The notes under the pieces are model-generated. The model ran no database searches, was not told the origin of the DNA, and saw only the letters and a program-made list of their open reading frames with translations. A stretch of DNA of 64,000 bases from Streptomyces inusitatus (lineage in GTDB: Bacteria; Actinomycetota; Actinomycetes; Streptomycetales; Streptomycetaceae): contig NZ_BMWG01000005.1 in NCBI RefSeq assembly GCF_014651115.1, positions 247,071 through 311,070 on the forward strand, read 5' to 3'. The position numbers and the translations under genes were made by a program. Of this stretch, positions 54,501-62,485 are shown piece after piece. Each line of letters opens with the position of its first letter. Position 1 is the stretch's first letter.

Positions 54501-54564
54501 ATTAAAGAGAGCGGTGATCTGGAGCGAGGGGGGGCGCTCCAGTATGAGAGCAGGGGACATTTTC

Positions 54565-54579
54565 GAGAGCACTGCTCTT
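54565..54579 (+). promoter_or_regulatory. TetR operator-like site, upstream copy
   Basis: GAGAGCACTGCTCTT is a 6+3+6 palindrome with one imperfect end base. It lies 53 bp (about five turns) from the next copy. Confidence 0.7.
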
Positions 54580-54617
54580 GCTTTGGAGTGGGTGACCGGT
54601 GCACACTGATCTCAAGA

Positions 54618-54632
54618 GAGAGCACTGCTCTC
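54618..54632 (+). promoter_or_regulatory. TetR operator-like site, perfect copy
   Basis: GAGAGCACTGCTCTC is perfect around a central ACT. It lies 35 bp before the reductase start, inside its expected promoter or leader. Confidence 0.75.
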
Positions 54633-54667
54633 GAAATGAAGGCCCTCACCCTCCCTGGAGCCCCGCC

Positions 54668-55120
54668 GTGTCGACACAGACCCACTACATCCGGCCCAAC
54701 CGCTTCGACAGCGCCCTGAACAACGCCATCGGCTGGCTCGCCCGCCACGGGGTGAGCCTCATGGGCAGTCAGCAGCTCTCCGTGCTCGGCCGGAGCAGCG
54801 GCGAGTGGCGGAGCATCCCGGTCAACCCGCTCTCCCACGGGGGCGAGACCTATCTCGTCTCCGCCCGCGGCCACTCCCAGTGGGTGCGCAATCTGCGCGC
54901 CGCGGGCGGCGGGCGGCTCCGGCTCGGCCGCCGGACCCGCCCGTTCACCGCGGTGGAGCTGCCCGACGCGGAGAAGCCCGCCCTGCTCCGCGACTATCTG
55001 GAGCGCTGGGGCTGGGAGGTCGGCCGCTTCTTCGGCGAGGTGAACGCCGACTCGACCGACGAGGAGCTGCTCGCCGCCGCCCACCGGCACCCGGTCTTCC
55101 GGGTCACGGTCACCGGGTGA
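54668..55120 (+). CDS. F420-dependent / nitroreductase-type (DDN-like) oxidoreductase
   Basis: This 150-residue protein has the split-barrel fold of deazaflavin-dependent nitroreductases (DDN/FDOR-B). Visible segments are MGSQQLSVLGRSSGEWRSIPVN, the family's N-terminal motif, and YLVSARGHSQWVRNLRAAGGG, a conserved coenzyme-binding segment. The likely cofactor is F420, with an unknown reductive substrate, perhaps a xenobiotic or quinone. GTG 54668 has GGAG 7 nt upstream. It is divergent from the TetR gene, with shared operator-like sites, so induction by a small molecule is probable. Confidence 0.85.
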   Translation: MSTQTHYIRPNRFDSALNNAIGWLARHGVSLMGSQQLSVLGRSSGEWRSIPVNPLSHGGETYLVSARGHSQWVRNLRAAGGGRLRLGRRTRPFTAVELPDAEKPALLRDYLERWGWEVGRFFGEVNADSTDEELLAAAHRHPVFRVTVTG

Positions 55121-55273
55121 CCGGCCCGACGGCCCGGTGGTCCACCGACCCGCCACCACCCGGCGTACCGCCCGACGGGACCGACGTACCGCCCGACACC
55201 ACCGACGGGACCGACCCCGGACATGCCGGAGGCGGCCCCGCCGCGAGCCGCGGGACCGCCTCCGGACGACCGC

Positions 55274-56551
55274 TCAGCCGCGCGAGGCGGCGCGCCGGTC
55301 CAGGGTCTCCATCGCGCGGCGGGCCACCGCGCTGGTGCGGACGAGACCGGCCAGCGTGGTCGCGCCCCGGGTGATGTCGGCGAAGGCCCGCCAGGCCGGC
55401 CGCAGCCCGGTGATCGCGGCGTGGAAGATGCCGGGGCGGCGCTCGAAGGCGGAGAGCAGCCTGCGCCCCACCCCCATCTCCACCCCGAGCCCGGCCTTGA
55501 TGGCGAAGGCGTAGTTCAGCGCCTGCCGGCGGGCGTCCACCGCGTCATGGGCCTCCGAGATCCGGACCGCCCACTCCCCCGCGAGTCGCCCGGAGCGCAG
55601 CGCGAAGGAGATTCCCTCGCGCGTCCACGGCTCCAGCAGCCCCGCCGCGTCCCCGCAGACGAGGACCCGGCCCCGGGAGAGCGGCGAATCGTCACTGCGG
55701 CAGCGGGTCAGATGCCCCGAGGAGATCTCGGGCTCGAAGCCCGCCAGGCCCAGCCGGGCGATGAAGTCCTCCAGATAGCGCTTGGTCGCCGCGCCCTCGC
55801 CGCGCGCCGAGATCACGCCGACCGTCAGCGTCTTCCCCTTGGGGAACACCCAGCCGTAACTCCCCGGCATCGGGCCCCAGTCGATGAGCACCCGGCCCGC
55901 CCAGTCCTCGGCCACCGGGTCCGGCACCGGGATCTCGGCCTCCAGACCCAGATCCACCTGGTCGAGCTTGACCCCGACATGTGCCCCTATCCGGCTGGCG
56001 CTGCCGTCCGCGCCGACGACCGCCCGCGCGAGGACGGTCTCCCCGTCGGAGGTCACCACGGCCACCGTGCGCCGGTCCGGCACGGCCGGACCGTGCTGCT
56101 CCACCCGGGAGACGGTGACGCCGGTGCGCAGGGTCGCGCCCGCCTTCTGCGCGTGCTCGACCAGCAGCGCGTCGAACTCCGGACGGTTGATCAGCCCGAA
56201 GAGGGTCTTCTTGGAGCGGCGCGTACGGGTCAGTCTGCCGTTCAGGGTGAAGGTGACGGCATGCACCCGCTCGCGCAGGGGAAGCTCGAATCCGGGCGGA
56301 AGACTGTCACGGGAGGGGCCGATGATCCCTCCGCCACAGGTCTTGTAGCGCGGCAGTTCGGCCTTCTCCAGCAGCAGCACCTGACGGCCCGCCACCGCCG
56401 CCGCATATGCCGCCGAGGCCCCGGCGGGCCCGGCGCCGACGACTACGACGTCCCACACCGTCTCGTCGTGCTCCACTGCCTCTTCTGCCCCGGTGCCGCC
56501 GTTCTCGCTGCTCACGATGTGCTTCTGCTCCCGATCCGACGCGTTCCCCAT
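55274..56551 (-). CDS. Geranylgeranyl reductase-family FAD-dependent oxidoreductase
   Basis: This 425-residue flavoprotein has the Rossmann motif VVVVGAGPAGASAAYAAA and LLLEKAELPRYKTCGGG. A later FAD motif reads LVCGDAAGLLEPWTREGI. The pattern matches the GGR family, which reduces prenyl double bonds of (geranyl)geranyl lipids, menaquinone side chains or other isoprenoids. The substrate is not known here. ATG 56551; an internal GTG (SSENGG) is also possible. It starts 107 bp from the divergent M20 peptidase. Confidence 0.87.
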   Translation of the reverse strand: MGNASDREQKHIVSSENGGTGAEEAVEHDETVWDVVVVGAGPAGASAAYAAAVAGRQVLLLEKAELPRYKTCGGGIIGPSRDSLPPGFELPLRERVHAVTFTLNGRLTRTRRSKKTLFGLINRPEFDALLVEHAQKAGATLRTGVTVSRVEQHGPAVPDRRTVAVVTSDGETVLARAVVGADGSASRIGAHVGVKLDQVDLGLEAEIPVPDPVAEDWAGRVLIDWGPMPGSYGWVFPKGKTLTVGVISARGEGAATKRYLEDFIARLGLAGFEPEISSGHLTRCRSDDSPLSRGRVLVCGDAAGLLEPWTREGISFALRSGRLAGEWAVRISEAHDAVDARRQALNYAFAIKAGLGVEMGVGRRLLSAFERRPGIFHAAITGLRPAWRAFADITRGATTLAGLVRTSAVARRAMETLDRRAASRG

Positions 56552-56658
56552 GCTCTCGACGGCATCCTACGGCGGTCCTCTCGCATCGCTGTGGGAGGAT
56601 CGACCACACATTTGCCGTACACACATCGCCTAACGTCGCACCCCCCAGGAGCGTGCCC

Positions 56659-58014
56659 ATGACCGCCGATCCGATCGCCGAGACCGTCGCCGCCCTGCTG
56701 CCCCGCGCCAAGGCGGAGCTGGCCGAGCTGGTGGCCTTCAGATCGGTGGCGGATCCGGCGCAGTTCCCGAAGAGCGAGTGCGAGGCCGCCGCCGCCTGGT
56801 GCGCCGACGCGCTGCGCGCCGAGGGCTTCGAGGATGTCGCGGTGCTGGACACGCCGGACGGCAGCCAGGCCGTCTACGGCTCGCTGCCCGGCCCCGCCGG
56901 CGCGCCGACGGTCCTGCTGTACGCGCACTACGACGTTCAGCCGCCGCTGGACCTGGACGCCTGGGTGTCGCCGCCCTTCGAGCTGACCGAGCGCGACGGC
57001 CGCTGGTACGGCCGGGGGGCCGCCGACTGCAAGGGCGGCTTCATCCTGCATCTGCTGGCACTGCGCGCCCTGAAGGCGAACGGCGGGGTGCCGGTGTCGG
57101 TCAAGGTCATCGTGGAGGGCTCGGAGGAGCAGGGCACCGGCGGACTGGAGCGGTACGCGGAGGCGCACCCCGAGCTGCTCGCCGCCGACGCCGTCGTCAT
57201 CGGCGACTCCGGGAACTTCCGCGAGGGGCTGCCGACGGTCACGGCGACGCTGCGCGGTATGACGATGGTCCGCCTCCAGGTGGACACCCTGGCAGGGAAT
57301 CTGCACTCGGGGCAGTTCGGCGGCGCGGCCCCGGACGCGCTGGCGGCGCTGATCCGCGTACTGGACTCGCTGCGCGCCGAGGACGGCTCGACCACCGTCG
57401 ACGGTCTGGACGCCGAGCAGAGCTGGACCGGGCTCCAGTACCCGGAGGCGGACTTCCGCACGGACGCCAAGGTGCTCGACGGTGTGGAGCTGATCGGCTC
57501 CGGCACGGTCGCCGACCGCATCTGGGCGCGGCCGGCCGTGACCGTCATCGGCATCGACAGCCCCGCCGTGATCGGCGCCACGCCTTCGGTGCAGTCGAGC
57601 GCCGGTGCGCTGATCAGCCTGCGGGTCCCGCCGGGCCGGAACGCGGCCGAGGTGACCGGGCTGCTCACCGCGCATCTGCGGGCGCACACCCCGTGGGGCG
57701 CGCGGGTGACGGTGGAGCAGGTCGGCCAGGGGCAGCCGTTCCAGGCGGACGTGGACAGCCCGGCGTACGCCGCGATGGCGGACGCGATGCGGGTCGCCTA
57801 CCCCGGCGAAGAAATGCAGACGTCCGGTATGGGCGGCTCGATCCCGCTCTGCAACACGCTCGCCGAGCTGTACCCGGAGGCGGAGATTCTGCTGATCGGG
57901 CTGAGCGAGCCGAAGGCGCAGATCCACGCGGTCAACGAGTCGGTCTCGCCCACCGAACTGGAGCGGCTGTCCGTCACCGAGGCGCTCTTCCTGCGGAACT
58001 ACGCGGCGGGCTGA
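56659..58014 (+). CDS. M20 family dipeptidase/metallopeptidase
   Basis: This 451-residue protein has the M20 zinc ligands: AHYDVQ (His and Asp), GAADCKGG (bridging Asp), EGSEEQG (catalytic base and Glu), and VIGDSGN (Asp), with a C-terminal His. A dimerisation lid lies in the middle (GGMTMVRLQVDTL-like). It probably hydrolyses dipeptides in the cytoplasm. ATG 56659 has CAGGAG 7 nt upstream. A large palindrome follows directly after its stop. Confidence 0.9.
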   Translation: MTADPIAETVAALLPRAKAELAELVAFRSVADPAQFPKSECEAAAAWCADALRAEGFEDVAVLDTPDGSQAVYGSLPGPAGAPTVLLYAHYDVQPPLDLDAWVSPPFELTERDGRWYGRGAADCKGGFILHLLALRALKANGGVPVSVKVIVEGSEEQGTGGLERYAEAHPELLAADAVVIGDSGNFREGLPTVTATLRGMTMVRLQVDTLAGNLHSGQFGGAAPDALAALIRVLDSLRAEDGSTTVDGLDAEQSWTGLQYPEADFRTDAKVLDGVELIGSGTVADRIWARPAVTVIGIDSPAVIGATPSVQSSAGALISLRVPPGRNAAEVTGLLTAHLRAHTPWGARVTVEQVGQGQPFQADVDSPAYAAMADAMRVAYPGEEMQTSGMGGSIPLCNTLAELYPEAEILLIGLSEPKAQIHAVNESVSPTELERLSVTEALFLRNYAAG

Positions 58015-58023
58015 GCCCCGCCC

Positions 58024-58117
58024 GCCGAGCGTAGGCAGCGCCCCGGGCGCCGGAGTGTGCGCCTCTGCCCTCGGCAGAGCGCCCTCGCCGGGGGCCGGGG
58101 CGCTGCCTACGCTCGGC
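58024..58117. promoter_or_regulatory. Long inverted repeat spanning terminator and promoter region
   Basis: Two perfect 23-bp arms (58024-58046 and 58095-58117) enclose 48 bp. That spacer itself holds a 7-bp hairpin (CTCTGCC at 58063-58069 with GGCAGAG at 58073-58079). The right arm contains TACGCT, a -10-like box 7 nt before ATG 58121. The element could end the peptidase transcript and also regulate a leaderless hydrolase transcript. Confidence 0.75.
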
Positions 58118-58120
58118 CGT

Positions 58121-58846
58121 ATGGAGATCATCGAGGTACTCCCGGAGCTGTCCCTGCTGCGTTTCCCGGTCGGTCAGGCCTATCTCTGGCGGGACGGGGA
58201 CGGGTTGACGCTGATCGACGCGGGGCCGATCGGCGCCGGGGCGCTGATCGCGGACGCCGTGACCGGGCTGGGGCTGCACCCCCGTGATGTACGCCGGATC
58301 GTGCTGACGCACTTCCACGAGGACCATGCGGGCGGGGCGGGCGAGTTCGCCGCGCTGAGCGGCGCGCCCGTGCTGGCGCACCGTTTGGACGCGCCGTTCG
58401 TCCGGGGGGACGCGCCGGGCCCGCCGCCGCTGTTCGAGGAGTGGGAGCTGCCCATCCACGCGGAGGCGGCCAAGCTGCTCCCGCCGCCGTCGGTCCTGCC
58501 CGTCCGGCCCGCCGAGGTGGTGGAGGTGGCGGACGGCGAGGTGCTGGACTTCGGGGGCGGGGCGCGCGTGGTGTCCGTGCCGGGTCATACGGAGGGCAGC
58601 ATCGGGCTCCATCTGCCGGGCCGCGGCGTGCTGTTCACCGGGGACGCGGTCGCCGCGTCGCCGGTGGACGGCCAGGTGATGATGGGGGTGTTCAACCTGG
58701 ACCGGGAGCGCACGCTCGGCTCCTTCCGGAAGCTGGCGGCGCTCGACTCGGAGGTGGCGTGCTTCGGCCACGGCGATCCGGTGCGCGCGAACGCCTCGGC
58801 GGTGCTCAGGGCGGCGACGGAGCGGGACCGCGTCGGGCCGGCGTGA
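58121..58846 (+). CDS. Metallo-beta-lactamase-fold hydrolase
   Basis: This 241-residue MBL-fold enzyme has the HxHxDH motif THFHEDHAGG (H64, H66, D68, H69), the second His in SVPGHTEGS and the Asp in LFTGDAVAA. This class includes glyoxalase II-like hydrolases, lactonases and flavin-independent oxidases; the substrate is unknown. ATG 58121 is the only good start: the reading frame is sensible from there, it has no ribosome binding site, and the long palindrome ends 4 nt before it. It ends 7 bp before the convergent Nudix fusion. Confidence 0.85.
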   Translation: MEIIEVLPELSLLRFPVGQAYLWRDGDGLTLIDAGPIGAGALIADAVTGLGLHPRDVRRIVLTHFHEDHAGGAGEFAALSGAPVLAHRLDAPFVRGDAPGPPPLFEEWELPIHAEAAKLLPPPSVLPVRPAEVVEVADGEVLDFGGGARVVSVPGHTEGSIGLHLPGRGVLFTGDAVAASPVDGQVMMGVFNLDRERTLGSFRKLAALDSEVACFGHGDPVRANASAVLRAATERDRVGPA

Positions 58847-58852
58847 GACGAC

Positions 58853-59881
58853 CTAATACGGAACTCCCGCTTCCAGATAGAGGGCGGTGCCGCGCTCACG
58901 GGCGCGCAGGGCCCAGCGCAGCCGTTCGTACCGCAGCGGCGGAAGCAGCCGCTGGGCCTCCTGCTCGGTGACGAAACGCCAGTCGCGCAGTTCCGCGCCG
59001 GGCAGCAGCACCCGCGCCGCCTCGTCGCCGCCCAGCCGGCCGCCGTCGTAGAGCAGCCGCAGACCTCCGTAGCCGGGGGGCCGGGGCGGCTCCCAGTCGG
59101 CGACGAGCAGCCGGGGCACCCGGTCCAGCCGGATGCCGAGTTCCTCCGCGACCTCGCGCATCCCGGCGCGGGCGGGGGCCTCGCCCTGTTCGACGACGCC
59201 GCCGGGGAACTCCCAGCCGGGTTTGTAGGTGGGGTCGACGAGCAGCACCCTGTCCTCCTCGTCGAAGAGGAGGACCCCGGCGGCGAGGGTCTCCGTGGTC
59301 GGCTCGGGCGTCTGCACGATCTCGCAGACGCCCGCCTCCCCGGTGCGCACCGCTTCGGCGATCCGGTGGGCGGTCTGCCGGTGGTCGAGCCCCGCGGTGT
59401 CGATGACATGGGCGTCCTCGGTGATCCACTCCAGCGCGGCGAGATAGGGCTCGATCCGGCCGTACGCCCACTGCTCCCCGGCGGCCCCGCCCGGGGGGCC
59501 GGGCTCCACGCCGATGGCGGCCCGGCCGCGCAGGATCGATTCGTCCGGCCTCAGCAGTACTTGGCGGACCGGGATCCGCCGGGAGGCCAGACCGCCGAAG
59601 ATCTCGTCCCGGTACTCCTGGCGCAGCAGGGTCATCGGGACCACCAGCACCCCGCCCACCTCGGCCAGCAGCGCGGCCGCCGTGTCCACCACGAGCCGCC
59701 GCCAGCTCGGCAGATCCTGATAGTCGCTCACCTCGGCGAGCCGCTTCGGCGGCAGCATCACGCGCAGCCCCGCGCCGATGAGTCCGGGGTCGTACAGGGT
59801 GCTGTTGGGGATCAGGTCGATCAGTTCTCGCGCGGTGGCGGTCTTGCCCGCTCCGAACGCACCGTTGATCCAGATGATCAC
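58853..59881 (-). CDS. P-loop kinase-like and NUDIX hydrolase fusion
   Basis: This 342-residue protein has an N-terminal P-loop NTPase domain with WINGAFGAGKT (Walker A, residues 4-14), similar to chloramphenicol phosphotransferase/shikimate kinase-like folds. A C-terminal Nudix domain follows (from about 205), with the Nudix box GGVVEQGEAPARAGMREVAE then ELG. Fusions of this type are common in Streptomyces, but their substrate is unknown. A combined kinase and phosphohydrolase acting on a nucleotide or sugar cofactor is plausible. GTG 59881 has GAGGGGGG upstream. It is convergent with the MBL gene. Confidence 0.82.
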   Translation of the reverse strand: MIIWINGAFGAGKTATARELIDLIPNSTLYDPGLIGAGLRVMLPPKRLAEVSDYQDLPSWRRLVVDTAAALLAEVGGVLVVPMTLLRQEYRDEIFGGLASRRIPVRQVLLRPDESILRGRAAIGVEPGPPGGAAGEQWAYGRIEPYLAALEWITEDAHVIDTAGLDHRQTAHRIAEAVRTGEAGVCEIVQTPEPTTETLAAGVLLFDEEDRVLLVDPTYKPGWEFPGGVVEQGEAPARAGMREVAEELGIRLDRVPRLLVADWEPPRPPGYGGLRLLYDGGRLGGDEAARVLLPGAELRDWRFVTEQEAQRLLPPLRYERLRWALRARERGTALYLEAGVPY

Positions 59882-60307
59882 GGTTCCCCCCTCTTCCGTC
59901 GCCCACTGTGGATTGCCCGGAACACACTGCCACGGAAACCCCCCGGGGGGCTCGGCCAGGGCTCCGGGCCCCGGGGGCCCGCGCCGCCCCCGGTCCGGCG
60001 CGGCGGCGCGGGACCCCGCGCCGGGAACACGGCGTGATGGGACTGCCCGGTGTCGAGCGGTCCGCCGGGAGCGGACCGGAGCCGCCCCGCCGCCGTCGGG
60101 CCGCGCCCATGGTGCGAACGTCGTAGGCACGTTGGTCGCCGACGGCGCGCCGAGGCCCGGTCCGGCCGGGCGTACCGGGCCGATCTCAAGATCACACGGT
60201 GATGATCCCCGGGGAGCGGAACCGGTCCGGCACCCGGTGGAAGGGGTACGGGGGACCCGACGCGGGTCCGGCGGTCGGGCTCCTCGGCGGCGCTCAGCAG
60301 CGGTGCT

Positions 60308-61273
60308 TCAGCAGCGGCCGACGGTACGGGCGGATCCGGTGTTCCGGGCGATCCGGGAGGCGGTGGCCGCCGCGCCCAGCAGGCCCGCGTCCGCGCCCGT
60401 GAGGGCGGGCGCGACGGTCAGCCCGCGGACGAAGGAGAGGGTCGCGTAGTCGCGCAGGGAGCGGCGCAGCGGCGCGAAGAGGACCTCTCCCGCGCCCGCG
60501 ACTCCCCCGCCGATCACGGCCGTCTCGATCTCCACCAGGGTGGCCGTCGCCGCGATCCCCGCCGCGAGCGCCTGGGCGGCCCGCTCGAAGGAGGCCACGG
60601 CGATCGGGTCGCCCGCCCGGGCGGCTGCGGCCACGGCGGCGGCCGAGACATCGCCGTCCGGGCCGGGCAGCCAGCCGTGTTCCAGGGCCCGCCGGGCGAT
60701 GTTGGGGCCGCTGGCGATCCGCTCCACACAGCCGCGCCCGCCGCAGGGGCAGAGGTCCCCGTCCAGATCGACGCTGATGTGGCCGATGTGCCCGGCGTTC
60801 CCGGTCGGTCCGGGGTGCGGGCGGCCGTCGATCACCAGACCGCCGCCGACCCCCGTGGAGACGACCATGCACAGGGCGTTCCGGCAGCCGCGCGCCGCGC
60901 CCCGCCAGTGTTCGGCGGCCGTCATCGCGACCCCGTCGCCGACCAGCACGACGGGGAGTCCGCCGGCCGCCAGGGCGACCCGGGAGACCAGGGGGAAGTC
61001 GCGCCACGCGGGCACGTTGACCGGACTGACCGTGCCCGCCGACGCGTCCACGGGTCCCGCGCTGCCGATGCCGATGGCACGGGCGCGGGCCCACAGCGGC
61101 GAGCGCGACAGCTCGCCGAGGACGGTGGCGACGGCGGCCATCACCGTCTCCGCGTCCTCGTGCGCGGGGGTGGGCAGCCGGGACCGCAGCCGGATGCGAC
61201 CGCCGCCGTCGACCAGCGCGCCGGCGATCTTGGTGCCTCCTATGTCCAGGGCGGCGACGAGGTCTTTATGCAT
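60308..61273 (-). CDS. ROK family sugar kinase
   Basis: This 321-residue cytoplasmic kinase has the ATP motif DIGGTKIAGAL at its start, the sugar-binding GHISVDLDGDLCPCGGRGC region (zinc Cys and His) and a VEIETAVIGGGVAGAGE segment near the end. It may phosphorylate glucose, N-acetylglucosamine or N-acetylmannosamine. ATG 61273 is preferred since it places the ATP motif close to the N-terminus; ATG 61330 would put the start only 6 bp from the LacI operator. It is divergent from the LacI gene. Confidence 0.87.
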   Translation of the reverse strand: MHKDLVAALDIGGTKIAGALVDGGGRIRLRSRLPTPAHEDAETVMAAVATVLGELSRSPLWARARAIGIGSAGPVDASAGTVSPVNVPAWRDFPLVSRVALAAGGLPVVLVGDGVAMTAAEHWRGAARGCRNALCMVVSTGVGGGLVIDGRPHPGPTGNAGHIGHISVDLDGDLCPCGGRGCVERIASGPNIARRALEHGWLPGPDGDVSAAAVAAAARAGDPIAVASFERAAQALAAGIAATATLVEIETAVIGGGVAGAGEVLFAPLRRSLRDYATLSFVRGLTVAPALTGADAGLLGAAATASRIARNTGSARTVGRC

Positions 61274-61336
61274 CGGTGCGGCATCCCCCGGTGAACTGGT
61301 CGAACCTGCGGCGTCGAGAACAGTCTTCATTCACCT

Positions 61337-61348
61337 GACAACGTTGTC
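61337..61348. promoter_or_regulatory. LacI-family operator between ROK kinase and LacI genes
   Basis: GACAACGTTGTC is a perfect 12-bp palindrome of the TGACAACGTTGTCA type common for LacI-family repressors. The sequence TATGCT (61356-61361) could be the -10 of the LacI gene, so the operator covers its -35 region and lies upstream of the kinase gene on the other side. Confidence 0.82.
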
Positions 61349-61410
61349 CAGGCTCTATGCTCACCGCTACACATTCGCATACACGCCGTACGACGACAGG
61401 ATTGCGCGCT

Positions 61411-62466
61411 GTGGCCGATACCGATCGCTCTCCGTTCACGCCCGGGCGTCCCCGGGGTCCTGAGCTCCGCTACGGCAATCGGCCGACCATGAAGGACGTC
61501 GCCGCGCGTGCCGGAGTCGGGCTCAAGACCGTCTCACGCGTAGTCAACAGTGAGCCCGGCGTGACACCCGACACGGAGCGCCGGGTGCAGGAGGCGATCG
61601 AGTCCCTGGGGTTCCGCCGCAACGACAGCGCGCGGGTGCTGCGCAAGGGCCGTACCGCGTCCATAGGCCTGGTGCTGGAGGATCTCGCCGACCCGTTCTA
61701 CGGCGCGCTGAGCCGGGCGGTGGAGGAGGTCGCCCGGGCCCACGGCACGCTGCTCATCAACGGGTCGAGCGCCGAGGACCCCGACCGTGAGCAGGAGTTG
61801 GCGCTCGCGCTCTGCGCGCGCCGGGTGGACGGGCTGATCGTGATCCCGGCCGGTGACGACCACCGCTATCTGGAGCCGGAGATCAGGGCGGGGATAGCGA
61901 CGGTGTTCGTCGACCGCCCGGCCGGGCGGATAGACGCGGACACGGTGCTCTCGGACAGCTTCGGCGGCGCGCGGGCGGGCGTGGCCCATCTGATCGCGCA
62001 CGGCCACCGCCGGATCGGCTTCATCGGCGACCGCCCGCGCATCCACACGGCGGTGGAGCGGCTGCGCGGCTACCGCACGGCCATGGCGGACGAGGGCCTG
62101 GCGGTCTCGGACTCCTGGGTCTCCCTGGGCACCACCGCGCCGGAGCGGGTGCGCGCGGCGATGCTGGAGATGCTGACCGGGCCCGAGCCGGTGACGGCGG
62201 TGTTCGCGGGGAACAACCGGGTGACGGTGACGGTGGTGCGGGTCCTCGCGGAACAGCCGCGCCGCGTCGCCCTGGTGGGCTTCGACGACATCGAACTCGC
62301 GGATCTGCTGGGTATCACGGTGATCGCCCAGGACTCGGCCGCGCTGGGGCGCACGGCGGCGGAGCAGCTCTTCCGCAGGCTCGACGGGGTGGAGGAGAAG
62401 CCGGTGCGGGTCGCGCTGCGGACCATGCTCATCCCCCGGGGCTCGGGCGAGATCCCGCCCTCCTGA
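61411..62466 (+). CDS. LacI family transcriptional regulator
   Basis: This 351-residue repressor has a LacI HTH (TMKDVAARAGVGLKTVSRVV, about 26-45) and a hinge helix (SARVLRKGRTASIG). A periplasmic-binding-protein-like ligand domain follows. GTG 61411 has AGGA 9 nt upstream; ATG 61489 is an alternative that would start right at the HTH. The operator between it and the ROK kinase suggests that it represses the kinase and itself in response to the relevant sugar. The sugar is not known. Confidence 0.9.
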   Translation: MADTDRSPFTPGRPRGPELRYGNRPTMKDVAARAGVGLKTVSRVVNSEPGVTPDTERRVQEAIESLGFRRNDSARVLRKGRTASIGLVLEDLADPFYGALSRAVEEVARAHGTLLINGSSAEDPDREQELALALCARRVDGLIVIPAGDDHRYLEPEIRAGIATVFVDRPAGRIDADTVLSDSFGGARAGVAHLIAHGHRRIGFIGDRPRIHTAVERLRGYRTAMADEGLAVSDSWVSLGTTAPERVRAAMLEMLTGPEPVTAVFAGNNRVTVTVVRVLAEQPRRVALVGFDDIELADLLGITVIAQDSAALGRTAAEQLFRRLDGVEEKPVRVALRTMLIPRGSGEIPPS

Positions 62467-62485
62467 GCACGGCGGCCGACCGCCC

